A stretch of DNA of 64,000 nucleotides from Mesorhabditis belari (taxonomy: Eukaryota; Nematoda; Chromadorea; Rhabditida; Rhabditidae). Below are positions 11,201-20,600 of the stretch, piece by piece. The first letter of the stretch is position 1; each line of letters opens with the position of its first letter. The stretch lies in contig CAUEEP010000754.1 of the NCBI GenBank assembly GCA_958450365.1, positions 320,001 to 384,000 of the forward strand, in the 5' to 3' direction. The notes beneath the pieces are model-generated. The model saw only the letters and a program-made list of their open reading frames with translations. It was not told where the DNA came from and did no database searches. A program made the position numbers and the translations under genes.

Positions 11201-12991
11201 TCCAATCCCACTTCAGCTCTTTCTTTTGCTTTTCCCTTTTCCTTCACCTCTTGATCACTTTGTCCCATTGTGCCAATACTTCCGCCGATCGCCAAAAGGA
11301 AAAACCCGGTGAGCCAGGTTTTTCCGGGGCTCATTTCGCTGAAAGTTTGGTTTAATATAGGACTAATTTGTTTAAAAATGTAAATCTAAAGATCTAAAGA
11401 TTAAATGAGCAAAATAAAATGAGTAAAATAAAAGTTTGTGCATGTTTTAGACGTTCTCGAGTACTGTAAAGGGTCAGAAATACGTCAAAGAAAGTTTTTC
11501 TATCACAATATCAAATGAAAATTCAGCCTAGCAGAGCAAAGGCCACATTTGAACTTTAGAAAAGCTCAGATATTGCAAAAACAAGTCATTTACTACCGTA
11601 ATCCCTCTAATAGTAGCGCCGTACTGTCGCGTAGTCGCAAAAAATAGCCCTGAGCATTCGGTCAGCTTTCAGCTTTCATTTGATACCTAAGCGCACACTG
11701 TAGCATAAACGGCTCGCGAGAAAAATGGGTTTTAAGGTTAGACTACGCGACGCGTTGATCGTTATTATAGGGGGCGCTGTTATTAGACGTATTACGGTAG
11801 TAAATGACTTGTTTTTGGCTACAAAAACTAGCTACAAATTTGGTTCCTTTTTATCTACAAATTTGGTTCCTTTTCTCTTTAAATTTGGTTCTTCCGTGAA
11901 CCGTGATACCGTAATCCCTCTAATAGTAGCACCGTACTGTCGGGTAGTCGCGATTTGGTTTTTTGGTTAAATTTGGTTCTACCGTGAACCATAATACCGT
12001 AATCCCTCTAATAGTAGCGCCGTACTGTCGCGTAGTGAACCGTAATACCGTAATCCCTCTAATCGTAGCGCCGTACTGTCGCGTAGTCGCAAAAAAATAG
12101 CCCTGAGCTTTAGCTTTCATTTGATACCTAAGCGCACCTGGTAGCATAAACGGGTCGCGAGAAAAATGCTTTTAAAGTTAGACTACGCGACGCTCCGTTC
12201 GTCATTATAGGGGGCGCTGCTATTAGACGTATTACGGTAGCAAGGATACTTTTGGAATGCAAAAACTACGAGCTTGAGATGGATAAGAAAAAGAGAAGAA
12301 GAAATGAATAAACTTGGGTAATTAAACCGGCTGAGGGGTCTTTCCGGCTGAGTCGGCCCGAACCCCTATCCAGACCGTGTGCCAGACGCCGCTTTTTCCA
12401 ACGAGCGACATGAAAAGAACGCACAAGGGTTCCTTTACATATCCAACCAACTTTAATCCTTATTTTATCATCTTAAACTCAATTTTCCCCTGATAAACCT
12501 AATATTTATTTGATAGGATTTTTCAAGGAGAATCTTATAGAAAAAGAATTAGGGAAATTCGTTGAAAATTGACGATTTTATGAGCAAAATGAGGGAAGCT
12601 GGGGAAAAGTGAGCTTTGTGCGTTCTCTGTGCGCTCTGGGCTTGATCGTTTGTCATCTGGTGAAGGATTCAGTGCATTAGAAAGGCTGGGTTTCAAGCAT
12701 AAGTAGATAGAGACGGTTTTTGATAGAGATTTTTAACAAAAAAAGTTTGTAAGTCTAATTTCAAGTTTAAGAGAGGTTTTCAACGAAATAGAACAATAAT
12801 TAAAAGATTATTTAAAAGAATATCCAAAAGAATATCTAAATGAACCTCTAATAAACATCAAGAATGAAAAAACAATAGATTATCAGCTAAGCAAATGATT
12901 CAAATGATCAAATTGCGAGAATTCGCGAGACTTGAGCACCAAAAATGAGCACAAAGACAATGAGAGCGGTTTTTTTTTCGATTATTTTCAT
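2217..12991 (-). CDS. Secreted flavin-dependent amine oxidase (MAO/L-amino-acid oxidase superfamily), multi-exon
   Basis: Flavin-containing oxidase expected to oxidise an amine or amino acid with FAD, releasing H2O2. Exons in transcript order: 12932-12991, 10709-10774, 10171-10279, 9998-10074, 9427-9503, 9047-9206, 8700-8769, 7436-7518, 7259-7323, 6228-6283, 5307-5388, 5178-5267, 4377-4433, 3832-3904, 3695-3760, 3211-3341, 2560-2592, 2381-2473. Exon 1 is a 20-residue signal-like peptide (MKIIEKKT followed by a hydrophobic run). Exon 2 has the dinucleotide-binding motif YDVIVIGAGLAGLSAA; exon 3 VLEARNVSGGRV; exons 3-4 join as DIGGSQF then HRGILDLALQFGL. Later family segments are SPVTAI, VIIAVPPAV, SPVLPEKM, YAKPFWRENG, ending GMMNGAVLHG. 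Splice phases agree throughout except at the exon 8/9 junction, off by one base. Exon 1 uses a weak donor (gtctcg) and exon 13 a weak acceptor. The usual FAGE motif is not recognisable. Without the last donor the frame runs through a minisatellite to a stop at 2217. Substrate is not predictable. Confidence 0.85.
2245..2372. repeat. 9-bp minisatellite ACAGCTTGT, intronic or C-terminal coding
   Basis: Starts a few bases after the gtgaga donor candidate at 2380. Read through on the minus strand it encodes a VQA/TVQA repeat tail ending at 2217; if spliced, it is intronic. Confidence 0.9.
2693..3196. repeat. Intronic minisatellite, GAGCTGAGCTAGCTTGAGCT type
   Basis: About 500 bp of interleaved GAGCTGAGCTAGCTT and GAGCTTGAGCT units in the oxidase intron between exons 3211-3341 and 2560-2592. 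The unit contains AGCT and GCTAGC palindromes. Confidence 0.95.
3370..3690. repeat. Intronic repeats: AAGAATGGTCT run and 21-bp AAATGCTATTTAGATCTATCT array
   Basis: Two adjacent small arrays between exons 3695-3760 and 3211-3341. The second (about 3585-3690) has about five 21-bp copies with an internal AGATCT palindrome. Confidence 0.8.
3956..4332. repeat. Intronic minisatellite, 15-bp unit AGTACGGTAAAGTAC, about 25 copies
   Basis: Near-perfect array between exons 4377-4433 and 3832-3904. The unit ends match as the palindrome GTAC; some copies carry GGTACAG instead of GGTAAAG. The long YCTVLLYFTVLL ORF is its translation. Confidence 0.95.
4500..4960. repeat. Intronic minisatellite, 19-bp unit CTGTAAGTACAGTACTTAT
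   Basis: Array of 19-bp units preceded by shorter TTCCTTACAGTAC units, in the intron between exons 5178-5267 and 4377-4433. Confidence 0.9.
5528..5945. repeat. Intronic minisatellite, 17-bp unit CTGGACCTGGACTAGGT
   Basis: About 22 copies with a few deleted ones near 5700-5810, between exons 6228-6283 and 5307-5388. Confidence 0.95.
5986..6092. repeat. 30-bp pyrimidine-rich repeat, about 3.5 copies
   Basis: Units of CTTTCTATCTTCTTCCTCTT type inside the same oxidase intron. Confidence 0.85.
6690..7110. repeat. Intronic minisatellite, 20-bp unit TCGTCAGAGATCGTTAGAGA
   Basis: Irregular GCGTCAGAGACGC units pass into a regular 20-bp array (6890-7110) between exons 7259-7323 and 6228-6283. A TGTGTCTCCTCGGGCGAGGAGACACA hairpin near 6390-6420 flanks it. 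Confidence 0.9.
7612..8065 (+). repeat. Composite SINE-like element, copy 2
   Basis: Core ATTCACCGACCTCGAAAACC at about 7640, then CACAATCGCTTGTCTTCTGG, then GTGCATTGCCAAAGCTTTCG, and a weak tRNA-like end (TAGTATAGGGGATAGTG ... GGATTCGATTCC, 7975-8056). It lies in the oxidase intron between exons 8700-8769 and 7436-7518, on the opposite strand. Confidence 0.6.
8163..8402. repeat. Intronic minisatellite, 10-bp unit CTAAGCCAGC
   Basis: About 22 degenerate copies (CTGAGCCAGC, CTAGGCCAGC variants) in the same intron as the SINE-like copy 2. Confidence 0.9.
8605..8692. repeat. 8-bp repeat AAGCTCTC adjoining an exon
   Basis: The array abuts the donor of oxidase exon 8700-8769 within 10 bp. Confidence 0.9.
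9255..9372. repeat. Intronic minisatellite, 12-bp unit GAAGCTATGCTC
   Basis: About nine copies between exons 9427-9503 and 9047-9206. Confidence 0.9.
9604..9990. repeat. Intronic minisatellite, 18-bp unit GAGCTACAGTAATCCATT
   Basis: About 21 variable copies between exons 9998-10074 and 9427-9503. The array runs almost to the splice donor of exon 9998. Confidence 0.9.
10095..10163. repeat. Small 11-bp array AGTACTGTCGG in a 96-bp intron
   Basis: About five copies of the 11-mer occupy most of the intron between exons 10171-10279 and 9998-10074. Confidence 0.85.
10297..10628. repeat. Intronic minisatellite, 14-bp unit CAGATCTTCAATAG
   Basis: About 23 copies with AATAG/AACAA and CTTC/CTAC alternation, between exons 10709-10774 and 10171-10279. 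Confidence 0.95.
11128..11222 (+). repeat. tRNA-Ser/Leu-like sequence in oxidase intron 1
   Basis: A-box-like GTGGCCAAGTGGTGAAGCG and B-box-like AGGTCCAATCC 60 bp apart. The middle (TCTAGAGCGAGAGCGCTCG) does not form a standard anticodon arm, so this is probably a tRNA-derived remnant. Confidence 0.35.
11578..11822. mobile_element. MITE copy A in oxidase intron 1
   Basis: Terminal inverted repeats: ACAAGTCATTTACTACCGTA at the left, its complement at the right (TACGGTAGTAAATGACTTGT), with a second inverted tract TAATAGTAGCGCC / GGGGGCGCTGTTATTA. A subterminal pair GTCGCGTAGTC / GACTACGCGAC is also inverted. No transposase inside; about 245 bp. Confidence 0.8.
11909..12036. mobile_element. Two truncated 5' ends of the same MITE
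   Basis: The left terminal TACCGTAATCCCTCTAATAG followed by TAGCRCCGTACTGTCG occurs at about 11909 and again at about 11996, each breaking off after GTCGCGTAGT. They lie between the two complete copies and look like a local tandem amplification of one terminus. Confidence 0.75.
12046..12239. mobile_element. MITE copy B in oxidase intron 1
   Basis: Complete copy, about 194 bp, TACCGTAATCCCTC at the left and its imperfect complement ending ATTACGGTA at the right. The internal sequence (GATACCTAAGCGCAC ... CGCGAGAAAAATG) matches copy A. Confidence 0.8.
12240..12931. other. Rest of oxidase intron 1, nothing recognised
   Basis: AT-rich single-copy-looking sequence between MITE copy B and the signal-peptide exon. 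I see no exon, RNA or repeat I can support. Confidence 0.4.
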
Positions 12992-13086
12992 AATTCCCTT
13001 TTCCCATAATGCTAAACTATGCTTCCCACTTTTTACGAACCTTTTCTTCTATTTCTTTCAAATAAGAGAACTCTGTGAACCTTTCC

Positions 13087-13245
13087 CTCCGTTCCACTGG
13101 ACAATCCCTTCCTCTCCTTCCTCCCTTCCTCCCTTCTTCCTTTCCTCTCTTCCTCTCCTTCCTCTCTTCTTCCCTTCCTCTCTTCCTCTCCTTCCTCTCT
13201 TCCTCTCTTCCTCCCTTCTTCCCTTCTTCCCTTCCTTTCCTCATT
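13087..13245. repeat. CTTCCTCTC polypyrimidine microsatellite
   Basis: About 160 bp of CCTTCCTCTCTTC units about 100 bp upstream of the putative oxidase start codon (minus strand). It is open in several frames but is low complexity. Confidence 0.9.
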
Positions 13246-13404
13246 CCCCTCAGGCTTTTCCCTCAGTTCCACCTCATTGTTTTCCAAATTTTCGAATTCT
13301 TTACCTATCTTCAAATTCTTTAGCTATCTTCTAATACTTTCTAGAAATTTTGATTTAATGTCTGGCTCGTGACCGGGAAAAGGGTTGGGTAAAGAGGGAA
13401 AAGA

Positions 13405-13585
13405 GAACGGCAAAATGAGGTAGGCAAAAAGAGATCGACAAAAAGAACTTGGCAAAAGAGATCGACAAAAAGAGATCGACAAAAAGAGATCGACAAAAGA
13501 ACCCGGCAAAAGAACTCGATAAAAAGAACTCGACAAAAAGAACTCGACAAAAAGAACTTGACAAAAGAACTCGGCAAAAAGTGAA
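13405..13585. repeat. 14-bp array CAAAAAGAGATCGA
   Basis: About 12 copies of CAAAAAGARMTCGA, upstream of the oxidase gene. Confidence 0.85.
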
Positions 13586-13744
13586 TAGAAATTTCTAAGT
13601 GTGAAGCTTTAATCACACAATCAGACAGATTAATCAAACAAAATTCTAACAGATAGAAAGCAATAGAAATCCATTTTCACAGAAGAACTTCTATTTTTCG
13701 ATTAGTAGACATGAGTTTTCTTCTTCAAAGAAGCATCGAACAAG

Positions 13745-14690
13745 CTCCGCCCCTTTTTCCCATTGCCAAACTTTGAACTCAAATATCTCGGTGCTGGACT
13801 ATCCAATTTAAATGTTCTTGGTATCATTCGATTCGTCAAGTCTTTAGCTGCCGATTGGTAGAAAAACTATTGAAATTGAACAATCCAGCGCTGAGATATT
13901 TGAATTCAAAGTTGGATTGGGAAAAGGGGCACGGCCGGAAAGACCTTTTATACGCGCCCCGCCCCTTTTCCCATTGACAATCTAGCTTTGACCTTGAATT
14001 TCTCGGTGTTGGGTTAGACCAATCGGTTATACCAATTATACCAATCGATTGCCAATGACAAAGAGGCCGGGCGCGTATAAAAGCTCATTCTGGCCCCGCC
14101 CCTTTTGCCAATCCAACTTTGAATTCAAATATCTCAGCGCTGGATTTTTCAATTTGAATAGTTTTTCTACCAATCGATAGAGAAAGACTTGGCGAATCTA
14201 ATGATACCAAAAACATTTGAATTGGACAGCTGAACACCGAGAAATTCGAGTTGAAAGTTAGATTGGCAAAAGGGGCGGAGCCAGAAGACCTTTTATACTC
14301 TTATCGCTATCGAATCACCAAATCAGAGTCCATTTCTGTCCAATTTCAATCATTTCAATAATTGCCAAAGCTTAAGAACTGCCAACGGAACGGGACGCCT
14401 TTTATACGCGCCGCGCCGCGCCCCTTTTGCCAATCCAACTTTGAATTCAAATATCTCAGCGCTGGATTGTTCAATTTCAATAGTTTTTCTACCAATCGAT
14501 AGAGAAAGACTTGACGAATCTAATGATACCAAAAACATTTGAATTGGACAGCTGAACACCGAGAAATTCGAGTTGAAAGTTAGATTGCCAATTGCCAAAG
14601 CTTAAGGATTGCCAAACGGGGCGGGACGCCTTTTATACGCTCCCCGTCCCTTTTGCCAAACCAACTTTGAACTCAAATTTCTCGGTGTTG
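13745..14690. mobile_element. Cluster of fold-back (palindromic) elements
   Basis: Repeated arms GCCCCTTTTGCCAATCCAAC / TTTGAATTCAAATATCTCAG occur head-to-head with their complements around CCAGCGCTG, at about 13745-13950, 14095-14290 and 14420-14670. Arm ends share ACCTTTTATACGCGCCCCGC. Each unit would fold into a hairpin of roughly 80-bp arms. No coding capacity. Probably a fold-back/MITE family amplified locally. Confidence 0.75.
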
Positions 14691-15004
14691 GGTTGTCTAA
14701 TTCTAATGCTGTGAAATAGTGAAGAGTTTTTCATGTTTTAAAGAGGAATGACTGAGATTTGACGGGTTTTTTTACCGAAGTACGTTTCCTCAGCTAGGAA
14801 AGAGTTTGTCACAAACTCTCGTTAAGCTTTCTTGAAGGCGCAACAACTGAAAAGTGATTCTAACATTTTGAACGACGAGTAGATCGAAATCGAATCGAAA
14901 ACTGTGAAATAGTAAAGAGTTTTTCATGCTTTAAAGAAGAATCTCTGAGATTTGATGGGTTTTTTTGTGAAATTTGATAATCAAATACTGATAAATTTCT
15001 TTTT

Positions 15005-15500
15005 CGAGTATTAAATTAACCTAGACCTAGAGACACAACCCGGGCTTAGTTCTATCTCTAGTCTGCTCCTGGTCCAGTTCAAGTCCTAGTCTTAAACCTA
15101 GAGATCTGATCCTGAACCGATCCTGTCCCTAACTCAGCTTCGTTCTAGCATAGCCTGGATCAAGTCCTAGCTCTGGTCTGGTTTTGGATGAATAGGACCT
15201 TGAATTGGTTCTGGTTCTGGTTCTGGTTCTAGACCTAGATCCTTGACCCTGAACTGGTCCTGGTTCTAACCTAGTCTTGACCCTGGTTCAACCTGACTCA
15301 GATTCTGGTTCTGGACCTAAGATGTGATCCTGGCTCAGCTTGAATCAGGTTCTGGACCTAGAGACACAACCCGGGCTTAGTTCTATCTCTAATCTGCCCC
15401 TGGTCCAGTTCCAGTTCAAGTCCTAGTCTTAAACCTAGAGATCTGATCCTGAACCGATCTTGTCCCTAGCTCAGCTTCGTTCTAGCATAGCCTGGAGTCC
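15005..15500. repeat. Degenerate CCTAGAC/CTGGTTCTGG repeats with a 130-bp direct duplication
   Basis: The segment beginning GAGACACAACCCGGGCTTAG at about 15030 recurs at about 15360, each followed by TTAAACCTAGAGATCTGATC. Between them lie CTGGTTCTGG units. Confidence 0.75.
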
Positions 15501-15915
15501 TAAATTGATAAAATTCAAAAAATAATCATCATTTGTACAAATCGTTTCATCGTTTCATCGTTAATTTATTAAAGAAAAGGAAAAATGACATAAAAAGCTT
15601 GCCAGAAATCTCTCAAAGTTTCAAAAAAGTTCCAAAAGAAAGACTAGAGTTTAAAAAGTTCAAAATTCGATCGTAAAAACTTGAAAACAAGAGCAAAACC
15701 TTGCTTTTAACGCTTTTAAAGCTAAGAATCTCTCATTTAAAATCGAGATTTTGTTCAAATTTTCGATTTAAAATAAGATCTCAAGTGTCTTTTTTCGAAT
15801 TTCCCCAGCTCCGCCCACCCTTTTTTCATCTCTCTAAACACTTTTTCATCTCTCTAAACACACCAAAATGTCTTTTTCTTTAAAATCTATTCTCTAGGTA
15901 GTCTAAAATACTTCA
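15500..15915. other. No gene seen
   Basis: AT-rich sequence; a short duplication of CTCTCTAAACAC near 15830-15860 is the only structure noted. Confidence 0.4.
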
Positions 15916-15919
15916 AGAA

Positions 15920-16835
15920 CTGTTAAAAATTGTTTAAAATCGTTAGAAATCGTTAAAAATCGTGAAAAATCGTTTAAAAATTGTTAAAAATCGTTTAAAA
16001 ATCGTTAGAAATCATTAAAAATCGTTAAAAATCGTTAAAAATCGTTAAAAATCGTTAAAAATCGTTAAAAATCGTTAAAAATCATTAAAAATCATTAAAA
16101 ATCGTTAGAAATCGTTTAAAAATTGTTAAAAATCGTTAGAAATCATTAAAAATCGTTAAAAATCGTTAAAAATCGTTAAAAATCGTTAAAAATCGTTAAA
16201 AATTGTTAAAAATTGTTAAAAATTGTTAAAAATCGTTAGAAATCGTTAAAAAATCCTTAGAAATCGTTAGAAATCATTAAAAATCGTTAGAAATCTTTGA
16301 AAATCGTTAGAAATCGTTAAAAATTGTTAAAAAACGTTAGAAATCGTTAAAAATTGTTAAAAATCGTTAGAAATCGTTAAAAAATCCTTAGAAATCGTTA
16401 GAAATCATTAAAAATCGTTAGAAATCTTTGAAAATCGTTAGAAATCGTTAAAAATTGTTAAAAAACGTTAGAAATCGTTAAAAATTGTTAAAAATCGTTA
16501 GAAATCGTTAAAAATCGTTAAAATCGTTAGAAATCATTAAAAATCGTTAGAAATCTTTGAAAATCGTTAGAAATCGTTAAAAATTGTTAAAAAACGTTAG
16601 AAATCGTTAAAAATTGTTAAAAATCGTTAGAAATCGTTAAAAAATCCTTAGAAATCGTTAGAAATCATTAAAAATCGTTAGAAATCTTTGAAAATCGTTA
16701 GAAATCGTTAAAAATCGTTAAAAATTGTTAAAAATCGTTAAAAATCGTTTAAAATCGTTAAAAATCGTTAAAAATCATTAAAAATCATTAAAAATCATTA
16801 AAAATCGTTAAAAACTGTTTACAATCGTTTAAAAA
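15920..16835. repeat. Decamer satellite AAAAATCGTT with a higher-order period
   Basis: About 90 copies of a 10-bp unit (AAAAATCGTT, GAAATCGTTA, AAAATTGTTA variants). In 16250-16720 variant units recur in a fixed order (AATCTTTGAA, AAAAACGTTA, AAAATCCTTA), giving a higher-order unit of about 130 bp repeated three times. Confidence 0.9.
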
Positions 16836-16938
16836 CATCTTTTCAATAAAAAATTGAATCAAAAATAACATTTCCCTGCTATTCTTAGTTATTTTTTGGG
16901 TGTCGTGGTTGGGGAAACGGGTTTTTTAAAGAAATTTT

Positions 16939-17127
16939 TCAATTATTCATTGAAAACTTGAACAATTTGCCTAGGGAAAACGTGGGAAATTCGGGAAAAT
17001 AGCTTTCTAACACATCTTTTGCTTCCAAGTGTATCAGGGTTGATGATATTGCTTTAAAGGATTCAGAGATCGATCCCTGTCTTGTAATCCTGTGAATTAG
17101 TGGCATCGCGTCCTCTGAGTGGCTCAT
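16939..17127 (-). CDS. Small unrecognised ORF, 62 residues
   Basis: ATG-initiated ORF of non-repetitive, balanced composition (starts MSHSEDAMPLIHRITRQG, ends LGKLFKFSMNN), unlike the low-complexity ORFs around it. No signal peptide, membrane segment or domain is visible. A TATATAATATAAGG stretch lies 40-55 bp upstream on the minus strand. It could be a small gene, an exon, or a transposon remnant; nothing links it to the oxidase or thymidine kinase genes. Confidence 0.2.
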   Translation of the reverse strand: MSHSEDAMPLIHRITRQGSISESFKAISSTLIHLEAKDVLESYFPEFPTFSLGKLFKFSMNN

Positions 17128-17269
17128 CTCGAATAGAGAAGAAATTAAGAGCTCATCAACGCCTTATATTATATAAGGATATCATAAAAAGATGTCAGAA
17201 AACTTATTGTAAAGTTTTGTGATCGAATTCGAGCGATTAGACATCAAAATAAGATGAAAAAGAAAAGAA

Positions 17270-17345
17270 AGGGATCGAACTCGAGCAAAGAGTTGAACGA
17301 TCGTTTCGGAAACAAACCTCTTACCCACTACACCACAAGGGTGAT
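17270..17345 (-). repeat. tRNA-like sequence
   Basis: Minus-strand GTGGTGTAGTGGGTAAGAGG (A-box-like) and CGAGTTCGATCCC (B-box-like). The anticodon region GTTTGTTTCCGAAAC is only a 4-bp stem. Probably a tRNA-derived remnant. Confidence 0.4.
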
Positions 17346-17460
17346 CGTTTGGCCAGTGTGTGGACGCTTGAAAAGACTTGCCAAAGCATTTTTGTCGTTT
17401 TCTCAAGAATTTTCTCTTAAACAGGTAGAAAACCCAAAATTCCATCGAAGGTCTCAGGTC

Positions 17461-17531
17461 CCCTCATGGCCGACTGGTTAAGAGTCCGGTCTCCTAGCCG
17501 GGAGGTCGAGGGTTCAGTCCCGCTGATTGCA
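17461..17531 (+). tRNA. tRNA-like gene, identity uncertain
   Basis: TGGCCGACTGGTTAAGAG matches a D-arm/A-box of the Ser/Leu style, TCCGG...CCGGG pairs as an anticodon stem round TCTCCTAG (8 nt) and GGTCGAGGGTTCAGTCCC gives a B-box, followed by a T-run (TTTTCCTTTTTTTTTC) suited to Pol III termination. The 8-nt loop leaves the anticodon ambiguous. Confidence 0.45.
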
Positions 17532-17549
17532 TTTCTTTTCCTTTTTTTT

Positions 17550-18360
17550 TCTTAATATCTAGGTTTTTTTCTTGTCTATATTGGGATAAAGATAAATTAT
17601 ATTGTTTTTACCACATTATTCTTGTAGATAAATAGAATTACATGAAAAATAAGGCTAAACTATATTCAAATCCTCAGCGTTAGTGAAAAAAAGGGGTAAA
17701 AGAAGCAAAGATGGACGGAGATTCGTATCTCGACGATGGGAAAATTTGTTTGGAAAATTGTAGGAGGTTTTCTTTCGGGAAAAGAAAGCCCTTGCAAGAG
17801 AGAACTTGTAGAAAACTCAAGCTTAAGCAAGAGAACTTAAGCTCCTTAAGCTCAAGATAGTCAAAACACACATTTTCCAATGGACGAAATTCGTTTTCTG
17901 AGCTTTACAGCTTTCTGAGTTTCGAAGAAAAGGTTTTAAAGAATATAAAGAGCTTTGCGTGGCAGAAAGTGAGCGTTTCTCTAACTACAAAGTACATGAG
18001 AAAGTTTGAAAGCAAAAAAAAAAAAGCTTTTTCCTTGAATTTCAAACGATTTTTGATTACTTATTGTTAAAAATAGAGAAACGAATAAAATTTTAGAGTC
18101 AAAGTTCAAATTTGAGATCATTTTCTTTAAAAAAAAAGACGACTTCCCATCAGAAATAATTCATAAAAAGTCAATAAACGGCAAAAAGGCAAAAAATAAG
18201 GTAAAAAAATGGGTTCCAAAAAATGTTTAATGAAATTCCCTCTAATAAATCACATTTTTCATCAAACCTTTTCTTTTATAAACCATTTAACGCAGAATTT
18301 TGTGTGCATTTCAAAAATGATAATGATTTTGATGATCCTACAAATTTTTGAGGCTTTACA
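17550..18360. other. No gene seen
   Basis: AT-rich, A-tract-containing sequence. Short low-complexity ORFs only. Confidence 0.35.
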
Positions 18361-18369
18361 CTCAACGGA

Positions 18370-18780
18370 GAAGTCGAGCAATTCCCCCCCAACTTTCAAC
18401 TCATTTTTAATCAACTTAAACTTATCAGAACAAGAAGTTCGAAGATGTTTTGGATAGCTTAGAATGTTAGCTTTCAGAAAGTATTTGTTTTATTAAAAGT
18501 TATTAAGAAAAATCGATTTAAAAGTGGGATAGAAGATGATCAAAAACTCGCCTTCCTCGTTATTGATTTTTGGTCAACTTTCAACTCATTTTTAAGCAAC
18601 TTAAACTTATCAGATCAGAAAGTTCGAAGATGATTTGGATAGCTTAGAATGTCAGCTTTCAGAAACGATTTGGTTTTTCTAAAAGTCATTAAGAAAAATC
18701 GATTTAAAATTGGGATAGAAAATGATCAAAAAATCAGCCTTTTCGATGGTCGTTCGGCCCTTGTAAAACACTGAAATTCT
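18370..18780. repeat. Dispersed repeat, unit about 175 bp, two tandem copies
   Basis: CAACTTTCAACTCATTTTTA ... ACTTAAACTTATCAGA ... TAGCTTAGAATGT recurs in tandem here and, in inverted orientation, three times at 59700-60260. Confidence 0.75.
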
Positions 18781-18986
18781 TTTAAAATCAGCTTTTTTGG
18801 AAAAGTCTAGAGTCAAGAATGGAGATTTTTAAGATTATAAAGAAAATGGTTAAAGTTTATAAAGAAAAATTGGCAAAGAAGACATAGACAAGATTTTAAG
18901 GCCTAGTTCTAAAGAAAGCTATTGGGTTGGTGAATTGAAAACTGCCGGACTTTGAACTAAAATTTATTCAACATAAAATCATCAAT

Positions 18987-19430
18987 TCATTCCAAATAAT
19001 TTCCATTATTATTGATGACTTCTACCCATTTTACACGCAATTTGCGGATTCCTCTTTCGTGGTAGGATTTTGGTTTTGAATCGAAAAACTTTCAAAGGCG
19101 ATTTTTGACTGCTTCTTCCAAATCGAAGTGTTCTCCCGCAAGCGCATTACTCATGATCCGGAATAATTGGAATAATAAATAGTAATCAAAGGGGCGACTG
19201 TATGGGGAATGCGCCAAAATTTCCCAAACAAGGCTATTTATTTTAGAGCGAGTCAGTTTTGCGACATGAGGCCCGTGGATGAGAACGATCTTTGACTTGG
19301 AGGGCCTATTCTTCTTCAGGGATTCATTCACCTTTCCCAACAGTTCACTGTATTTGATTGCATTAACGGTCTGCCCATTTTACAGGCAATTTGCGGATTC
19401 CTCTTTCGTAGTAGGGCTCTGGTTTGTGTG
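18987..19430 (-). pseudogene. Mariner transposase, C-terminal remnant, frameshifted and rearranged
   Basis: Minus-strand translation from about 19385: GQTVNAIKYSELLGKVNESL, then HGPHVAKLTRSKINSLVWEI, then SNALAGEHFDLEEAVKNRL, matching the mariner pattern around the second and third catalytic Asp (family: HDNARPH ... YSPDLAPSDYH). The expected catalytic tracts are damaged (IHGPH, YSRPFDYY). After a frameshift at about 19095 the typical C-terminus follows (SYHERGIRKLRVKW, VINNNGNYLE) and stops at 18987. A second copy of that C-terminal stretch (YYERGIRKLPVKW) is fused upstream at 19385-19430, showing internal recombination. Confidence 0.8.
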
Positions 19431-20091
19431 TGAGACAAGTGTGAGACTCAAAAATGGAGGACTGGAGATCTGGAGATGTCCCTTTTTGAGCACTTTCTTC
19501 AAAAGAAACCCATTTTGGTGTGAATGGAAAAGACTGAAAAAATAAAACACGACGAAAGACTGAAAAATTCTTTGCGGCGGGGCCCTTTTATTGCGTCGGG
19601 TTACGGTAGTTTCCGACGTTTGGCGCGGAAACGTCTGAAAGTACGGTGGAGGGTCCAAAACGCATCTGTCCGCCAGAATTTTATTATTTCAAGAGAGAAT
19701 TCCTATTTACTTTTTCAATTATTTATTATTTATTATTATTTTTAATTTATTGGGTTGGTGAATTGAAAACTGCCGGCTATTGTCATATAAAAAAAATACC
19801 GACTGGGGCTACCAGTGGTGAATTTATCGCATACACGAAATATATCAATCACAATACAACGACACACACAATACTAGGCTATATCTTAACTTCACCCACG
19901 TCATGACAGACGGCTCCCTAACCCTAAACTCAATGGGGAACTAAATAGCTTTTTTTTGGTGGTGAAGGGAAGATGACGATGAAGGAGTGGCTTGTCACTT
20001 TAAAGAACTGGGGCCACAACCACCAGACTGCCCTCCAGAAAACCTCTCAACCCGAAGGGAAAGGAAATCCGAAGGGGGTGCCCATGTCGCA

Positions 20092-20162
20092 TGTGGGGTT
20101 CGAACCCTCGACCTTCCGATTAAGATAAAAGACACTTAACCAGTCAGCCACACGTGCCACAT
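20092..20162 (-). repeat. tRNA-Ser/Leu-like sequence inside the mariner locus
   Basis: Minus-strand TGGCTGACTGGTTAAGTG and GGTCGAGGGTTCGAACCC flank TTTTATCTTAATCGGAAGG. Control boxes are good, anticodon arm is poor. Confidence 0.45.
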
Positions 20163-20545
20163 ATGTGAGAGTTTGAGCACTTTCTTCAAAAGAAACCTAT
20201 TCTAGTGTCAATGGAAAAGTTGTAGAGAATCAAAAATCAAGCTTATATCCAAATTTTCAGAACGATTCAAAAACTGATTTTCAAGAAATGCCAAATTTAC
20301 GAATTTTCACAAAACTTGCAAGTTTAAGCGAAACTACTAAGTGTATCTTTTTGGAAATTTGGCTATAAGCCTAATTTTTGATCCTCTACAACTTTTCCAT
20401 TGACACCAAAATGAGTTTCTTTTGAAGAAAGTGCTCAAACTGGGACATCTCCAGTCCTCCATTTTTGAGTCTCACACTTGTCTCGCACACAGACCAAAAT
20501 CCTAAATAAGGAACCAAATTTGTAGAGAAAAGGAACCAGAGAACT

Positions 20546-20600
20546 GCTGGAAAAAAAGACAGAAAGACAGACAGAAAGACAGACAGAAAGACAGACAGTT
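20546..20600. repeat. GACAGACAGAAA microsatellite
   Basis: Four to five 12-bp units followed by a C9 tract, in the loop of the inverted arms of the mariner locus. Confidence 0.85.
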
